Shown piece after piece: positions 63,325 to 64,000 of a stretch of 64,000 nucleotides of DNA. The first letter of the stretch is position 1, and each line of letters starts with the position of its first letter. A program made the translations under genes and the position numbers. Below the pieces are notes generated by a model. That model worked only from the letters and a program-made list of their open reading frames with translations, was not told where the DNA came from and made no database searches. Source of the DNA: Pseudomonas reinekei (GTDB lineage: Bacteria > Pseudomonadota > Gammaproteobacteria > Pseudomonadales > Pseudomonadaceae); NCBI RefSeq assembly GCF_001945365.1, contig NZ_MSTQ01000002.1, positions 62,001 through 126,000 on the forward strand. Direction: 5' to 3'.

Positions 63325-64000
63325 TCAGACCAGAACAAAAATCGCCAGCAACCCACCGAAGAACGCCCATTTCTGCAAGTAATAGAGCTTGCGATTACGC
63401 TTCTTCAGTTCCTTGCCACGCAAACGAATTTTGTAGATCTTGCCGAACAGACGGTTGATGCCACCCGTCTTGTCACCCGCCTCGTTCGGCGCACCGGCAG
63501 CCGACATCACCGTGCGGCTGAACCAGCCGTTGAACGCTGCCGCCCACCGATATTTCATCGGACGCTCGACATCGCAGAACAAAATGATGCGGTTCTGCTG
63601 CGTGGTGTTTTCGGCGTAATGAATGAAGGTCTCATCGAACATCACCGCTTCGCCATCACGCCAGTGGTAGCTCTCGCCATCGACGTTGATGTAGCAACCG
63701 GCATCGTTCGGGGTTTCCAGGCCCAGGTGATAGCGATAGGAACCGGCATACGGGTCACGGTGACGCACCAGTTTGGAGCCCGGCGGCAACTCGGCGAACA
63801 TGGCGGCCTTGATTGAGCCGATGCTTTGTACCAGCTCAGTGGTGCGCGGGCACAACTTCATGGCCGACGGGTGGCTGTCGCCGTACCACTTGAGGTAGAA
63901 ACGCTTCCAGCCGGTCTTGAAGAACGAGTTGAAGCCGACGTCGTCGTATTGGTTGGAACGCTTGATCTCGCCGGCCCGCAGCAGGTTCTGGCCTTCAGCG
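63325..64000 (-). CDS. lpxO: LpxO-like aspartyl/asparaginyl beta-hydroxylase (start outside window)
   Basis: The reverse frame is open to base 64000, so the N-terminus is missing; the visible part is 224 residues. It has the Fe(II)/2-oxoglutarate ligand motif HRDPYAG, then GEAVMFDETFIHYAENTTQQNRIILFCD with the distal His and Arg. A hydrophobic C-terminal anchor (LQKWAFFGGLLAIFVLV) follows. LpxO hydroxylates the acyl chain of lipid A at C-2 and is membrane-bound. The family assignment is firm from the motifs; the gene name follows the Pseudomonas LpxO pattern and is less certain. Confidence 0.85.
   Translation of the reverse strand, partial: AEGQNLLRAGEIKRSNQYDDVGFNSFFKTGWKRFYLKWYGDSHPSAMKLCPRTTELVQSIGSIKAAMFAELPPGSKLVRHRDPYAGSYRYHLGLETPNDAGCYINVDGESYHWRDGEAVMFDETFIHYAENTTQQNRIILFCDVERPMKYRWAAAFNGWFSRTVMSAAGAPNEAGDKTGGINRLFGKIYKIRLRGKELKKRNRKLYYLQKWAFFGGLLAIFVLV

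Noticed and set aside
1..64000. CRISPR arrays, tRNA/rRNA genes, insertion sequences, prophage
   Set aside because: No regularly spaced direct repeats, no cloverleaf or rRNA sequence, and no transposase or phage protein was recognised. The only repeats are REP-type palindromes.

Overview
The window is a piece of chromosome from a fluorescent Pseudomonas (P. fluorescens group). The main evidence is a complete mtl operon (AraC-type MtlR plus mtlEFGK, mtlD, mtlY and mtlZ), a mexS-mexT-mexEF-oprN locus in the Pseudomonas order, small Pseudomonas families (DUF1652, DUF2790), and many copies of the GTGGGAGCGAGC-type REP sequence. No rRNA, tRNA, CRISPR array, phage gene or insertion sequence was recognised. 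Most of the DNA has ordinary high-GC Pseudomonas coding. The exceptions are two giant toxin-like genes (19169-23452 and 35350-42864), which look clearly more AT-rich.

Layout: 1-874 is the start of a UvrD-like helicase gene leaving the window. 1152-3626 has a pirin gene and pgm. 3769-6685 holds a MocR-type regulator and an unrecognised 492-aa protein. 7250-15612 is mexS (reverse), mexT and mexE-mexF-oprN, an antibiotic/solvent efflux module with its LysR activator and candidate nod-box sites. 15734-19029 (reverse) is an AaeAB-like aromatic acid efflux operon (FUSC, DUF1656, HlyD). 19169-23452 (reverse) is giant toxin-like protein 1, ending in a pertussis/cholera-like ADP-ribosyltransferase-type domain. 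23573-35197 is a TPR protein followed by a large signalling cluster: KaiC-like ATPase, hybrid kinases, stand-alone receivers, CheB and CheR. 35350-42864 is giant toxin-like protein 2, homologous to protein 1 in its N-terminal part but ending in a Cys-His-Asp papain/transglutaminase-like domain. 43037-44347 is a GT-B glycosyltransferase.

44830-54495 is the mannitol/polyol region: MtlR, the ABC importer MtlEFGK, mannitol dehydrogenase, xylulokinase and fructokinase. Together they import mannitol, arabitol or sorbitol, oxidise them to fructose or xylulose, and phosphorylate the products. REPIN-type inverted REP pairs lie before mtlE and between cistrons. 54682-55294 holds two small conserved-family genes. 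55532-56711 is a short threonine dehydratase without its ACT domains, preceded by what looks like a textbook isoleucine attenuator (leader peptide plus three mutually exclusive hairpins). 56870-60588 is a CorA-like transporter and an RLAN/RimK-type ATP-grasp ligase, divergent from a GNAT-C39 peptidase fusion, a context known for uncharacterised peptide or amide synthesis. 60646-64000 has a PQQ-type sugar dehydrogenase, a Pro-rich secreted protein, the NHEJ protein Ku, and a partial LpxO-like hydroxylase leaving the window.

The most notable candidates are the pair of giant paralogous toxins with swapped C-terminal effector domains, the ilv-type attenuator, and the ATP-grasp/GNAT-peptidase divergon. 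All functional statements are from reading the sequence. No database search was run.
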